DNA from: Mycolicibacterium hassiacum DSM 44199
GTDB lineage: Bacteria > Actinomycetota > Actinomycetes > Mycobacteriales > Mycobacteriaceae
Assembly: GCF_900603025.1 (NCBI RefSeq)
Contig: NZ_LR026975.1
Coordinates: forward strand, 1,860,001 to 1,924,000
Direction of reading: 5' to 3'
Length of the DNA stretch: 64,000 nt
Part shown: in pieces, positions 10,279-18,904 of the stretch
Layout: each line of letters starts with the position of its first letter
How positions within the stretch are numbered: position 1 is the stretch's first letter
Translations under genes and position numbers: made by a program
Notes under the pieces: model-generated
Database searches by the model: none
What the model saw: only the letters and a program-made list of their open reading frames with translations
Told to the model about the DNA's origin: nothing

Positions 10279-10719
10279 TTACCAGTTCCACACGGTGGGG
10301 TCGGTGGGTGGGTATTCGTGGCAGACGTCGGTGGCGTGGGCGACGACGCCTTTGTTGTTGAAGAACAGCTTCGCCCAGTTGGGCCAGTGGAAGGCCATCT
10401 GTTCGTAATGGATGTTGGTGGCGACGTTTTCGGAGTACTGCCGCCGGGCGGGGTAGTCGAGTGAGAAGAACCAGTAGATGCGGTCGCGGGCGCCCTGCTG
10501 GACGTGCGGCGGTTTGTTCTTGTAGTCGATCATGTACCGCTCGTAGTAGACCGGGCTGGTGTCGCGGACCGCGGCCATGTACTGGTCGACGGTGCAGGTG
10601 GTCTTGAGCATCCGGTTGGGGATGGGGTAGTCGTCGGTGGAGTCGGCTGCTGCCGTTGCGGGCAGGATCATGGCCAGCGCACCGAGTGCGGCCGCGGCGA
10701 TTCCCGCTTTTCCAATCAC
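10279..10719 (-). CDS. secreted DUF5078-like protein, copy 1
   Basis: 146-aa exported protein. A signal peptide with Ala-rich core ends around ATAAA-D (residue 25/26). The mature part is conserved in mycobacteria and rich in aromatics (SPVYYERYM, IYWFFSLDYPARR, HWPNWAKLFFNNKG), with two Cys (42 and 133) that could form a disulfide. GTG start with GGAGGACC spaced correctly, 12 bp after the stop of the DUF732 gene, so the pair is an operon. The protein is identical in all three copies. DUF5078 assignment is from memory of the family; function unknown. Confidence 0.85.
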   Translation of the reverse strand: MIGKAGIAAAALGALAMILPATAAADSTDDYPIPNRMLKTTCTVDQYMAAVRDTSPVYYERYMIDYKNKPPHVQQGARDRIYWFFSLDYPARRQYSENVATNIHYEQMAFHWPNWAKLFFNNKGVVAHATDVCHEYPPTDPTVWNW

Positions 10720-10731
10720 GTCGTGGTCCTC

Positions 10732-11061
10732 CTACCGTGCGGCCTGCTCGAGGTAGTGCAGATTGTGGGGGCAGTAGGTGCGCAGCGCCGCGCCCAGGAA
10801 CTGCCAGGCCTGTTCGGTGCTGTCCTGGCCGCGGTTGAGCTGTTGTTGGACGAACTTCGCCGAGGCGTAGATGTCGGTGTCGGTGCCGCGGTCGAGTCGC
10901 TTGCAGGTGATCTTGCCGATCCAGGCGTAGTAGTCCTTCTGCCCGTAGATGCCATAGACCTGCAACTCGTTGGAGAAGTCCGTATCCACATCGGCCTGCG
11001 CCGGCACCGCCAACAGCCCCGCGGCGACCACACCGGCCAGCCCGGCCAGAATCCTCTTCAC
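10732..11061 (-). CDS. secreted DUF732 protein, copy 1
   Basis: 109-aa secreted protein. Start is GTG at 11061, preceded by GAGGAGGG; a longer frame to 11097 exists but lacks a site. Signal peptide VKRILAGLAGVVAAGLLAVP cleaved near AQA-D (23/24). The mature 86 residues match the mycobacterial DUF732 pattern, with Cys53 and Cys97 (TYCPHN) the likely disulfide. Differs from copy 2 by Leu/Ser in the signal peptide (LLAVP versus LSAVP). First gene of a two-gene leftward operon with the DUF5078-like gene. Function unknown. Confidence 0.88.
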   Translation of the reverse strand: MKRILAGLAGVVAAGLLAVPAQADVDTDFSNELQVYGIYGQKDYYAWIGKITCKRLDRGTDTDIYASAKFVQQQLNRGQDSTEQAWQFLGAALRTYCPHNLHYLEQAAR

Positions 11062-11433
11062 GACTGTTTTCCCTCCTCGACCGCCGCCGTTCAGCACATC
11101 GGTTTCGGTCGCTCGGACGTTACCCGCCGATCCGATGCCCCCTTTCGCTGGCCCTCGTCGGCGCCCCTTTTCGGCATCCCTTTCTCGGTCGGGTGCTCCG
11201 GGCGCGGCTGCCCCACTGCGGCGATGTTACTCGTGTTGTTTCCCGTCCGCCGCGCAGTTCGCGGCCGAAGAAGGCGGCCGCCCGCGATGGATACGCCGTT
11301 ATTGACCGGGAGGTAAGACCACGGTGCCGGTGCGGCACGCGGGTCCCCGACGTCACCGTCGGACCGTCCGCGCGCCGCTTAGACGTACACTGAGACACGC
11401 ACCAACCGTCTTCACGCAAGGGGAGTCCCGCCG
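11062..11433. other. divergent intergenic region of repeat unit 1
   Basis: 372 bp between the leftward DUF732 gene and the rightward exported gene. Candidate leftward -10 TAACGT (11117-11122, minus strand) and rightward -10 TACACT (11386-11391) are visible; no other gene. The same region recurs at 12608-12979. Confidence 0.6.
11386..11391 (+). promoter_or_regulatory. candidate -10 (TACACT) for small exported gene, copy 1
   Basis: TACACT followed 42 nt later by an ATG at 11434 with AAGGGGAG Shine-Dalgarno at 11418-11425. Recurs at 12932-12937 in unit 2. Confidence 0.5.
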
Positions 11434-11712
11434 ATGGGTTCGAGCAGAAAAGCTGTGCTGGCACTCGCACTTGCGGGCGGGCTGATCGCAGGCGCGTTGG
11501 GATTCGGCGCAGCGGCGGCCGGCGCGAACCCCCTGCCGCCGCCGGATCCGTCGGTGGGCGAGCCGCCGCCGCCCTGGGCGCCGCGCAAACCCGCGGACTT
11601 CTTCGCCGGCCATCCCGTCGTGTGGAGTTCGGCCTACGACGGGCGCTGGGGTGTGTGGATCAACGGCGGATTCATCCCGCTCACCAAGAATCCGTGGATC
11701 AACGCCGGCTGA
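11434..11712 (+). CDS. small secreted proline-rich protein, copy 1
   Basis: 92 aa. A clear signal peptide (GSSRKAVLALALAGGLIAGA...) ends near AGA-N. The mature part has a Pro-rich PLPPPDPSVGEPPPPWAPRK segment, then a conserved tail with GRWGVWINGGFIPL. A good Shine-Dalgarno sits 8 nt upstream. Proteins of this form occur near mycobacterial lipid-export loci, but no function is established. Faces the next DUF5078-like gene across a strong bidirectional terminator. Identical to copy 2. Confidence 0.85.
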   Translation: MGSSRKAVLALALAGGLIAGALGFGAAAAGANPLPPPDPSVGEPPPPWAPRKPADFFAGHPVVWSSAYDGRWGVWINGGFIPLTKNPWINAG

Positions 11713-11772
11713 CCAGCAGCCCGCTCCAATGCTGTTGACAGCCAACCGAATAGGCGAGTAATCGCTCTCGAG

Positions 11773-11811
11773 ACGACGAACCCCGCGGCACAATGTCGCG
11801 GGGTTCGTCGT
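11773..11811. terminator. bidirectional terminator, unit 1
   Basis: Perfect 15-bp inverted repeat (11773-11787 with 11797-11811; arm ACGACGAACCCCGCG) around a 9-nt loop, between convergent genes ending at 11712 and 11825. Confidence 0.85.
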
Positions 11812-11824
11812 TCGGGTTCGCGGT

Positions 11825-12265
11825 TTACCAGTTCCACACGGTGGGGTCGGTGGGTGGGTATTCGTGGCAGACGTCGGTGGCGTGGGCGACGACGCCTTTG
11901 TTGTTGAAGAACAGCTTCGCCCAGTTGGGCCAGTGGAAGGCCATCTGTTCGTAATGGATGTTGGTGGCGACGTTTTCGGAGTACTGCCGCCGGGCGGGGT
12001 AGTCGAGTGAGAAGAACCAGTAGATGCGGTCGCGGGCGCCCTGCTGGACGTGCGGCGGTTTGTTCTTGTAGTCGATCATGTACCGCTCGTAGTAGACCGG
12101 GCTGGTGTCGCGGACCGCGGCCATGTACTGGTCGACGGTGCAGGTGGTCTTGAGCATCCGGTTGGGGATGGGGTAGTCGTCGGTGGAGTCGGCTGCTGCC
12201 GTTGCGGGCAGGATCATGGCCAGCGCACCGAGTGCGGCCGCGGCGATTCCCGCTTTTCCAATCAC
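11825..12265 (-). CDS. secreted DUF5078-like protein, copy 2
   Basis: Same 146-aa product as copies 1 and 3, residue for residue, with the same GTG start and Shine-Dalgarno. It lies 12 bp after the DUF732 gene of its own unit. With three identical genes any phenotype from losing one is likely to be masked. Confidence 0.85.
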   Translation of the reverse strand: MIGKAGIAAAALGALAMILPATAAADSTDDYPIPNRMLKTTCTVDQYMAAVRDTSPVYYERYMIDYKNKPPHVQQGARDRIYWFFSLDYPARRQYSENVATNIHYEQMAFHWPNWAKLFFNNKGVVAHATDVCHEYPPTDPTVWNW

Positions 12266-12277
12266 GTCGTGGTCCTC

Positions 12278-12607
12278 CTACCGTGCGGCCTGCTCGAGGT
12301 AGTGCAGATTGTGGGGGCAGTAGGTGCGCAGCGCCGCGCCCAGGAACTGCCAGGCCTGTTCGGTGCTGTCCTGGCCGCGGTTGAGCTGTTGTTGGACGAA
12401 CTTCGCCGAGGCGTAGATGTCGGTGTCGGTGCCGCGGTCGAGTCGCTTGCAGGTGATCTTGCCGATCCAGGCGTAGTAGTCCTTCTGCCCGTAGATGCCA
12501 TAGACCTGCAACTCGTTGGAGAAGTCCGTATCCACATCGGCCTGCGCCGGCACCGCTGACAGCCCCGCGGCGACCACACCGGCCAGCCCGGCCAGAATCC
12601 TCTTCAC
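12278..12607 (-). CDS. secreted DUF732 protein, copy 2 (chimeric signal peptide)
   Basis: 109 aa from GTG at 12607. The mature protein equals copies 1 and 3. The signal peptide is copy-1 type (VKRILAGLAGVVAAGL) up to its C-terminal SAVPAQA, which is copy-3 type. The switch falls in the codons at 12557-12563 and marks the recombination junction that made this unit. Two Cys conserved as in copy 1. Confidence 0.88.
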   Translation of the reverse strand: MKRILAGLAGVVAAGLSAVPAQADVDTDFSNELQVYGIYGQKDYYAWIGKITCKRLDRGTDTDIYASAKFVQQQLNRGQDSTEQAWQFLGAALRTYCPHNLHYLEQAAR

Positions 12608-12979
12608 GACTGTTTTCCCTCCTCGACCGCCGCCGTTCAGCACATCGGTTTCGGTCGCTCGGACGTTACCCGCCGATCCGATGCCCCCTTTCGCTGGCCC
12701 TCGTCGGCGCCCCTTTTCGGCATCCCTTTCTCGGTCGGGTGCTCCGGGCGCGGCTGCCCCACTGCGGCGATGTTACTCGTGTTGTTTCCCGTCCGCCGCG
12801 CAGTTCGCGGCCGAAGAAGGCGGCCGCCCGCGATGGATACGCCGTTATTGACCGGGAGGTAAGACCACGGTGCCGGTGCGGCACGCGGGTCCCCGACGTC
12901 ACCGTCGGACCGTCCGCGCGCCGCTTAGACGTACACTGAGACACGCACCAACCGTCTTCACGCAAGGGGAGTCCCGCCG
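12608..12979. other. divergent intergenic region of repeat unit 2
   Basis: Repeat of 11062-11433, with the same candidate promoters shifted by 1,546 bp. No additional gene. Confidence 0.6.
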
Positions 12980-13258
12980 ATGGGTTCGAGCAGAAAAGCT
13001 GTGCTGGCACTCGCACTTGCGGGCGGGCTGATCGCAGGCGCGTTGGGATTCGGCGCAGCGGCGGCCGGCGCGAACCCCCTGCCGCCGCCGGATCCGTCGG
13101 TGGGCGAGCCGCCGCCGCCCTGGGCGCCGCGCAAACCCGCGGACTTCTTCGCCGGCCATCCCGTCGTGTGGAGTTCGGCCTACGACGGGCGCTGGGGTGT
13201 GTGGATCAACGGCGGATTCATCCCGCTCACCAAGAATCCGTGGATCAACGCCGGCTGA
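12980..13258 (+). CDS. small secreted proline-rich protein, copy 2
   Basis: Second copy of the 92-aa exported protein, identical in sequence, promoter box and ribosome site to copy 1. There is no third copy, because unit 3 is interrupted by the mmpL gene before reaching this position. Confidence 0.85.
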   Translation: MGSSRKAVLALALAGGLIAGALGFGAAAAGANPLPPPDPSVGEPPPPWAPRKPADFFAGHPVVWSSAYDGRWGVWINGGFIPLTKNPWINAG

Positions 13259-13318
13259 CCAGCAGCCCGCTCCAATGCTGTTGACAGCCAACCGAATAGG
13301 CGAGTAATCGCTCTCGAG

Positions 13319-13357
13319 ACGACGAACCCCGCGGCACAATGTCGCGGGGTTCGTCGT
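13319..13357. terminator. bidirectional terminator, unit 2
   Basis: Copy of the 15-bp perfect stem-loop of 11773-11811, here between the small exported gene and the last gene of the mmpSL operon. Confidence 0.85.
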
Positions 13358-13367
13358 TCGGGTTCGC

Positions 13368-14109
13368 GGTTTACCAGTTCCACACGGTGGGGTCGGTGGG
13401 TGGGTATTCGTGGCAGACGTCGGTGGCGTGGGCGACGACGCCTTTGTTGTTGAAGAACAGCTTCGCCCAGTTGGGCCAGTGGAAGGCCATCTGTTCGTAA
13501 TGGATGTTGGTGGCGACGTTTTCGGAGTACTGCCGCCGGGCGGGGTAGTCGAGTGAGAAGAACCAGTAGATGCGGTCGCGGGCGCCCTGCTGGACGTGCG
13601 GCGGTTTGTTCTTGTAGTCGATCATGTACCGCTCGTAGTAGACCGGGCTGGTGTCGCGGACCGCGGCCATGTACTGGTCGACGGTGCAGGTGGTCTTGAG
13701 CATCCGGTTGGGGATGGGGTAGTCGTCGGTGGAGTCGGCTGCTGCCGTTGCGGGCAGGATCATGGCCAGCGCACCGAGTGCGGCCGCGGCGATTCCCGCT
13801 TTTCCAATCACGTCGTGGTCCTCCTACCGTGCGGCCTGCTCGAGGTAGTGCAGATTGTGGGGGCAGTAGGTGCGCAGCGCCGCGCCCAGGAACTGCCAGG
13901 CCTGTTCGGTGCTGTCCTGGCCGCGGTTGAGCTGTTGTTGGACGAACTTCGCCGAGGCGTAGATGTCGGTGTCGGTGCCGCGGTCGAGTCGCTTGCAGGT
14001 GATCTTGCCGATCCAGGCGTAGTAGTCCTTCTGCCCGTAGATGCCATAGACCTGCAACTCGTTGGAGAAGTCCGTATCCACATCGGCCTGCGCCGGCACC
14101 GCTGACAGC
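13368..14109. repeat. tandem repeat unit 3 (partial)
   Basis: Matches unit 2 up to 14109, inside the DUF732 signal-peptide codons, then diverges into a different signal peptide and the mmpL gene. It carries the TG variant at 14103-14104 shared with unit 2. Confidence 0.9.
13371..13811 (-). CDS. secreted DUF5078-like protein, copy 3 (mmpSL operon)
   Basis: Same 146-aa protein as copies 1 and 2, but here it is the fourth gene of mmpS-mmpL-DUF732-DUF5078, 12 bp after its DUF732 partner. This placement suggests that the pair works with the MmpSL exporter in the periplasm; that is inference from coupling, not from a known mechanism. Confidence 0.86.
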   Translation of the reverse strand: MIGKAGIAAAALGALAMILPATAAADSTDDYPIPNRMLKTTCTVDQYMAAVRDTSPVYYERYMIDYKNKPPHVQQGARDRIYWFFSLDYPARRQYSENVATNIHYEQMAFHWPNWAKLFFNNKGVVAHATDVCHEYPPTDPTVWNW

Positions 14110-14153
14110 AGGCTGGTCGCGGCCAGAACGGTTGCGATCAGTGCACGTTTCAC
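13824..14153 (-). CDS. secreted DUF732 protein, copy 3 (coupled to mmpL)
   Basis: 109 aa. The GTG start overlaps the mmpL stop as GTGA, so translation is coupled to the exporter. Mature sequence identical to copies 1 and 2, but the signal peptide is different ([20 protein letters not shown]), showing that the homology block ends inside this gene. Cys53/Cys97 kept. This is probably the ancestral member from which the array gained or exchanged sequence. Confidence 0.9.
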   Translation of the reverse strand: MKRALIATVLAATSLLSAVPAQADVDTDFSNELQVYGIYGQKDYYAWIGKITCKRLDRGTDTDIYASAKFVQQQLNRGQDSTEQAWQFLGAALRTYCPHNLHYLEQAAR

Positions 14154-17059
14154 GGCCGATCTCCTTCCGGGCCCGCAGGGGCCAACTCATGCGTCGGTTT
14201 CGGCCACGGGGACGGCACCGGCCGCTGCCGCACCCGCTGTGGCCACCAGAACCACCTACCCAACAGCGCGGCGATGGACGGGGTCATGAACGCCCGCACC
14301 ACCAGGGTGTCGAAGAGCAGGCCCAGGCCGATGGTGGTGCCCACCTGGCCGACGACGGTCAACTCGCTGACCGCCATCGACATCATCGTGAAGGCGAACA
14401 CCAAACCGGCCGAGGTCACCACCGACCCGCTGCCGCCCATCGCGCGGATGATGCCCGTGTTGATGCCCGCATGCAGCTCTTCCTTCAGGCGGGAGACCAG
14501 CAGCAGGTTGTAGTCCGCGCCCACGGCCAACAGGATGATGACCGACATCGCCATCACCATCCAGTGCAGCTCGATCCCGAGGATGTGCTGCCAGATCAGG
14601 ATGGACAGACCGAACGAGGCGCCCAGCGAAATCGCCACGGTGCCAACGATTGTCGCTGCTGCCACCACGCTGCGGGTGAGCAGCAGCATGATGATGAAGA
14701 TCAGCGACATGGACGCGATCGCCGCGATGATCAGGTCGTAGTTGTTGCCGTCGGACATGTCCTTGTACACCGCGGCGGTACCCGCCAGGTAGACCTTGGA
14801 CCCCTCCAGCGGCGTGCCCTTGATCGCCTCCTTGGCGGCCTGCTTGATCGCGTCGATCCGGGCGATGCCCTCGGGCGTCATCGGATCGCCCTCATGGGAG
14901 ATGATGAACCGCGCCGATTTCCCGTCGGGCGAGATGAACTGCTCGATGGCCTTCTTGAACTCCTCGTTGTCGAAGACCTCAGGCGGCAGGTAGAACGAGT
15001 CGTCGTTCATCGACGCGTCGAAGGCCTCGCCCATGGCCTCCGAGTTCTCCTGCATGGCAGCCATCTGCTCCTGTAGGCCCTTCTGGCTGGCATACATGGT
15101 GAGCATCATGCTGCGCATGGTCTTCATCGTCTCGATCATCGGCGGCATCAGCGTGACCATCTGCGGCATCAGCTCATCCAGCCGCTCCATGTCGGGCAGC
15201 ATCTGCTGAATGTCGTCGGTCATCGTGTCGATGCCGTCAAGGGTGTCGAAGATCGACCGCAGCGAATGGCAGATCGGGATGTTGAAGCAGTGCGGCTCCC
15301 AGTAGAAGTAGTTGCGGATGGGCCGGAAGAAGTCGTCGAAATCGGCGATGTGGTCGCGCATCTCCTGCACGTCGAGGGTCATGTCCTTCATCTTGGTGAC
15401 CATCGAGTGCGTGGTTTCGGCCATCTGAACGGTGAGTTCGTTCATCCGCTCCATGTTCTCGATCTGGCGCGACATCTCGTCGGCCTGGAGCAGCATGTCG
15501 TCCATCCGGTCCATCAGATATTTCTGGTTCAGCTTCTGGGTGGCGCCCTGCATGCTGATCAGGAACGGAATGGACGTGTGCTCAATGGGTTTGCCGTTCG
15601 GCCGGGTGATGGCCTGCACCCGGGCGATGCCCGGCACCCGGAACACCTGCTTGGCGATCTTGTCGATGACCAGGAAGTCGGTCGAGTTGCGCAGGTCGTG
15701 GTCGCTTTCGACCAGCAGCAGTTCGGGGTTCATTCGGGCCTGCGAGAAGTGCCGGTCGGCGGCCGCATAACCCTCGTTGGCCGGCAGATCCGGCGGCAGG
15801 TAGTTGCGGTCGTTGTAGTTGGTGCGGTAGCCCGGCAGCGCGACCAGCCCGACCAGGGCCAGCGCGACAGCACCGACCAGCACCGGGCCCGGCCAGCGCA
15901 CCACGACTGCGCCGACCTTGCGCCAGCCGCGCACCCGCATCGCGCGCTTGGGTTCCAGGATCTTGCCGAACCGGCTGGCGAACGCGATGATCGCCGCGCT
16001 CAGGGTCAGCGCGGCCACCACGCCGGTGACCATGCCGATGCCCAGCGGCACGCCCAGCGACTGGAAGTAGGGCAGCCGGGTGAAGCTCAGGCAGTAGGTG
16101 GCGCCGGCGATGGTCAGGCCCGAGCCCAGCACCACGTGCGCGGTGCCGCGGTACATCGTGTAGAAGGCCGTCTCCCGGTCCTCACCCGCACCGCGGGCCT
16201 CCTGATAGCGGCCGATCAGGAAGATCGCGTAGTCGGTGCCGGCCGCGATGGCGAGGGTGGCCAGCAGGTTCGTCGCGAACGGGGACAGCCCGATGATCTC
16301 GTGGAAGCCCAGGAACGCCACCAGGCCCCGCACCGCCGCCAACTGCAGCACCACCATGAGCAGGGTCAGCACCACGGTGACGACCGAGCGGTACACCAGC
16401 AGCAGCATCACGATGATCACCGCGAAGGTGACCGCCTCGATCATCCGCATGCTGCGGTCGCTGGCGATGTGCTGGTCGGCGGCCAGCGCCGACGGGCCGG
16501 TCACATAGACCCGCAGTCCCTCCGGCGGGTCCAGGTTGTCGATGATCGCCCGCACCGCGGCCACCGACTCGTTGGCCAGCTCCTCGCCCTGGTTGCCGGC
16601 CAGATAGACCTGCACGTAGGCCGCGAGCCCGTCGTTGCTCTGGGAGCCGGGCGCGGTGAGCGGGTCGCTCCAGAAGTCCTGAACGCTCTGGACGTGCTTG
16701 GTGTCCGCCTCGAGCTCGTCGACCATCCGGTCGTAGAAGGCGTGCGCCTCGTCGCCGAGCGGCTCGTCGCCCTCCAGCAGGATCATCACCGAGCTGTTGG
16801 AGTCGAACTCCTCGAACACCTCGCCGACGCGTTTCATCGCGATGATCGACGGCGCCTCCTCGGGCGCCATCGAGACCGCGCGCATCCGCCCGACCTCGTC
16901 GATCTGAGGCACCACCGTGTTGAGGACCGCGATGAGCGCGAGCCAACCGATGATGATCGGCAGCGCGAAGGTGCGGATCACGCGCGGCAGGAAGGGCCGC
17001 TCGTCGTGCCGCACCGGGGGAAACGGGTCGGTGGGGGCCTCGGTGCTGGGCTGACTCAT
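14150..17059 (-). CDS. mmpL: MmpL-family RND transporter with partner MmpS
   Basis: 969 aa, the same subfamily as the 5833-8721 paralogue (long shared segments such as [19 protein letters not shown]). TM1 about residues 28-48; proton-relay Asp-Tyr in [13 protein letters not shown] (about 276) and [14 protein letters not shown] (about 848). The Met-rich coiled-coil insertion with [14 protein letters not shown] lies between about 500 and 680. ATG start overlaps the mmpS stop (ATGA), and its stop overlaps the DUF732 start. Exports a lipid, glycolipid or siderophore in known members; here the substrate is unknown. A TetR gene upstream suggests drug- or ligand-responsive control. Confidence 0.94.
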   Translation of the reverse strand: MSQPSTEAPTDPFPPVRHDERPFLPRVIRTFALPIIIGWLALIAVLNTVVPQIDEVGRMRAVSMAPEEAPSIIAMKRVGEVFEEFDSNSSVMILLEGDEPLGDEAHAFYDRMVDELEADTKHVQSVQDFWSDPLTAPGSQSNDGLAAYVQVYLAGNQGEELANESVAAVRAIIDNLDPPEGLRVYVTGPSALAADQHIASDRSMRMIEAVTFAVIIVMLLLVYRSVVTVVLTLLMVVLQLAAVRGLVAFLGFHEIIGLSPFATNLLATLAIAAGTDYAIFLIGRYQEARGAGEDRETAFYTMYRGTAHVVLGSGLTIAGATYCLSFTRLPYFQSLGVPLGIGMVTGVVAALTLSAAIIAFASRFGKILEPKRAMRVRGWRKVGAVVVRWPGPVLVGAVALALVGLVALPGYRTNYNDRNYLPPDLPANEGYAAADRHFSQARMNPELLLVESDHDLRNSTDFLVIDKIAKQVFRVPGIARVQAITRPNGKPIEHTSIPFLISMQGATQKLNQKYLMDRMDDMLLQADEMSRQIENMERMNELTVQMAETTHSMVTKMKDMTLDVQEMRDHIADFDDFFRPIRNYFYWEPHCFNIPICHSLRSIFDTLDGIDTMTDDIQQMLPDMERLDELMPQMVTLMPPMIETMKTMRSMMLTMYASQKGLQEQMAAMQENSEAMGEAFDASMNDDSFYLPPEVFDNEEFKKAIEQFISPDGKSARFIISHEGDPMTPEGIARIDAIKQAAKEAIKGTPLEGSKVYLAGTAAVYKDMSDGNNYDLIIAAIASMSLIFIIMLLLTRSVVAAATIVGTVAISLGASFGLSILIWQHILGIELHWMVMAMSVIILLAVGADYNLLLVSRLKEELHAGINTGIIRAMGGSGSVVTSAGLVFAFTMMSMAVSELTVVGQVGTTIGLGLLFDTLVVRAFMTPSIAALLGRWFWWPQRVRQRPVPSPWPKPTHELAPAGPEGDRP

Positions 17060-17484
17060 GCGGATTTCACGTAACAGAAGGTTTGGGCATTCAAGCCGGT
17101 CGAAGTGCGTTCGTCCTTGACCTCGTCGTCAACGGTGATGCGGCAGGTGATCGACGAGCCGTCGCCCTGAGCCACGATGTTGGGCGCCGCCGACGGGTTG
17201 GTGGTCTCCAGCGTCAGCGACCACGGCAGCGGAGCGCCGTCGACACGCTGCGGCTTGGCGTCGAGGTCGAGGTAGTTGATGTCGGCGTAGGTCCCGGTGC
17301 CGAAGATCTCGTACTTCACCACCTTGGGGTCGAACGGCTCGGGATCCTCGGCGAACACCTTGGGCGTGACCAGGATGCCCTCCGCGCCGAAGAAGGTTCG
17401 CACCCGCGCCACGGCGAAGGCCGCCACCGTCACCACGCAGATGATGACGATCGGAATCCACGCCTTTTTGAGTAACCGGATCAT
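17056..17484 (-). CDS. mmpS: MmpS-family accessory protein
   Basis: 142 aa. One N-terminal TM anchor ([20 protein letters not shown]) and a periplasmic beta-rich domain with the family segments [19 protein letters not shown] and PWSLTLETT, and two Cys near the C-terminus (ITCRI, TFCYV). MmpS proteins assist MmpL exporters. The stop overlaps the mmpL start. No partner gene exists for the other MmpL in this window, so this one could serve both. Confidence 0.94.
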   Translation of the reverse strand: MIRLLKKAWIPIVIICVVTVAAFAVARVRTFFGAEGILVTPKVFAEDPEPFDPKVVKYEIFGTGTYADINYLDLDAKPQRVDGAPLPWSLTLETTNPSAAPNIVAQGDGSSITCRITVDDEVKDERTSTGLNAQTFCYVKSA

Positions 17485-17557
17485 GACGGCCGTCCTCGAC
17501 CCGTGCCATTCATATATGGATCCTCAAGACGTCGTGTGCGTGCGGAACAGGTGCGTG

Positions 17558-17573
17558 AACTTAGCCTGTATAA
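17558..17573 (-). promoter_or_regulatory. candidate promoter of the mmpS-mmpL operon
   Basis: On the minus strand TATACA (17573-17568) and TAAGTT (17563-17558) are both possible -10 boxes in the 133-bp gap behind tetR. No clear copy of the tetR palindrome occurs here, so TetR control of mmpSL is not shown by sequence. Confidence 0.4.
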
Positions 17574-17617
17574 GTTCTCATCCTGGCACAGGTTAGCTCA
17601 AGTTTTTGTGCGCGTGC

Positions 17618-18256
17618 TCACTCGGCGCGCCCGTCGCCCGGCTCCGTCACGTCGCGTCCGTCGGAGGCCGGCAACTCGTAGCGCTGGAGATACCGCTCGA
17701 TGAACGCCTCGGCGTCGGCATGACCCCGGGTGATACCCAGCCCACGTTCCAACAGCACGATCCGCGCCAGACTGGTGACCAGCATAGCCATCACGACCGG
17801 GGGGAACTCCTCGGCGTCGACGCCGTGGGCGCGCAGCGCCGCCGCCATCACGCCGGTCTCCAGGTCGCCGAACAGCTCGGCGTAGCGGGCGATCTCGCTG
17901 CGGATCGCCTTGCGATGGTTGGCCAGCGCCATGAACTCCATGAACAACCGCGCCCCGTGGGTGCTGTTGAGCTGCCATAGCGCATGCAGCGGACGGTCGT
18001 CGGCCAGTGCCTGGCGCTGGCGTTCCAGGTTCGTCTCCGCACCGTCGCGCAGCACCGCCAGGAACAGGTCGTCCATGCTGGGGAAGTAGTAGTGCACCAG
18101 CGCCGGTTTCACCCCGGCCTTGGCCGCCACCCGCCGCGAGGTCGCCGCGGCGTATCCCTCCTCCAGCATGATCTGGGCGGTCGCCCGGATCAGCGCCTGC
18201 CTGGTCGCCGACTCCCGTGGACCCCTTGACCGCTCGTCAGCGGGACTGCTAGGCAT
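17618..18256 (-). CDS. TetR-family transcriptional regulator
   Basis: 212 aa from ATG at 18256, chosen because TAGGCT ends 6 nt upstream (leaderless). N-terminal HTH about residues 16-62 with RQALIRATAQIMLEEGYAAA, TSRRVAAKAGVKPALVHYYF and the FPSMDDLFLAVL helix; the all-helical ligand domain follows. A perfect 20-bp palindrome sits directly upstream of its -10, so autorepression is very likely. The gene lies just upstream of mmpS on the same strand and near a second palindrome that fronts an SDR remnant and a P450. Ligand unknown. Confidence 0.92.
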   Translation of the reverse strand: MPSSPADERSRGPRESATRQALIRATAQIMLEEGYAAATSRRVAAKAGVKPALVHYYFPSMDDLFLAVLRDGAETNLERQRQALADDRPLHALWQLNSTHGARLFMEFMALANHRKAIRSEIARYAELFGDLETGVMAAALRAHGVDAEEFPPVVMAMLVTSLARIVLLERGLGITRGHADAEAFIERYLQRYELPASDGRDVTEPGDGRAE

Positions 18257-18262
18257 AGCCAC

Positions 18263-18268
18263 AGCCTA
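18263..18268 (-). promoter_or_regulatory. -10 box (TAGGCT) of tetR
   Basis: TAGGCT on the minus strand ends 6 nt before the ATG at 18256. In the duplicated copy at 18947-18952 the same position has lost the box. Confidence 0.65.
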
Positions 18269-18270
18269 AG

Positions 18271-18290
18271 TGTTGGGCGATCGCCCAACA
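18271..18290. promoter_or_regulatory. TetR operator 1 (perfect 20-bp palindrome)
   Basis: TGTTGGGCGATCGCCCAACA is its own reverse complement. It abuts the tetR -10 box, the right place for autorepression. Confidence 0.85.
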
Positions 18291-18464
18291 ATCGAGGATT
18301 CAGGCTGGCCGGTCGGTCGGCAACGGCAGACCCCGGGATCGGCTTGTTGCGTTCCTGCAGCGCGGCCAGCCGCTGCGAACCGAGCACCTCGGCGCCTGAC
18401 GCATGAACTCACGGTGGAGGCGGATCGGTCAGCGAGAGCATGGCGAACCAGGTGGCGGCGGCCG

Positions 18465-18596
18465 CAGCGACCGGTACGCCGGCCCCACGTGGGCGTCGGC
18501 GAGCTCGGCTCGGGCGGTGAGGCCGGCGACCGAGGCGGCCTCGAAGCCGACGGCTGAGCACGGATCGATCGCGCTGTCGACCAGCGCGGCGTGGGT
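18465..18596 (-). pseudogene. remnant of a second TetR helix-turn-helix
   Basis: Translates to ALVDSAIDPCSAVGFEAASV followed by AGLTARAELADAHVGPAYRS, which resembles a TetR HTH (helix, GF.A.SV, LTARA, YR) but has no credible continuation in either direction. Reading is by eye, so moderate confidence only. Confidence 0.4.
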
Positions 18597-18904
18597 TTGG
18601 GCAGGTGACCTCGCGACGTGTCGGTGGCATGGTCTCCGTCCTGCTCCCGGTGGCTGTCCTCGGAGACAGCCTGCCGGGTGACTCGCGGTCACCGCAGAGC
18701 TCGCGGTTCGAGACCGTCAACCCCGCGGGAGGCCAGGTATATCCGCTGTTCAGGCCGGCCTCTCGGGAGTATGGCGGTTCAGCCATAAGGTGACTCCCAT
18801 AAGGTGACTCATGGTCACTGAGTGGCTCCAGGTCGTCCTCCAGGTCGTCGTTGCGGCGAGGAGCGCGCGTCGGAGTGTGGCCGGCTGCCGCACTCCTCGG
18901 TTCC

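Larger units (their letters stand above)
10276..11821. repeat. tandem repeat unit 1 (1,546 bp)
   Basis: Carries a leftward DUF5078-like gene, a leftward DUF732 gene and a rightward small exported gene. The following 1,546 bp repeat it; the only differences seen are two adjacent bases (11011-11012, CA here and TG in unit 2). The left edge is defined by GGTTTACCAG, where units 1 and 2 diverge upstream. Confidence 0.93.
11822..13367. repeat. tandem repeat unit 2 (1,546 bp)
   Basis: Second full copy, offset exactly 1,546 bp from unit 1. At 12557-12558 it carries TG, the variant of unit 3, yet the sequence just after is of unit-1 type, so it is a chimera of units 3 and 1 joined within about 5 bp. 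Confidence 0.93.

Noticed and set aside
10276..14109. Array as a transposon or IS
   Set aside because: No transposase, terminal inverted repeats or target duplication; junctions fit homologous unequal crossover.
15266..17074. 602-codon antisense frame over the second mmpL
   Set aside because: No family resemblance; low-complexity acidic/basic mix typical of antisense high-GC frames.
17590..17608. IdeR-like AGGTTAGC upstream of mmpS
   Set aside because: About 12 of 19 positions at best, one half-site only; not enough for a claim.
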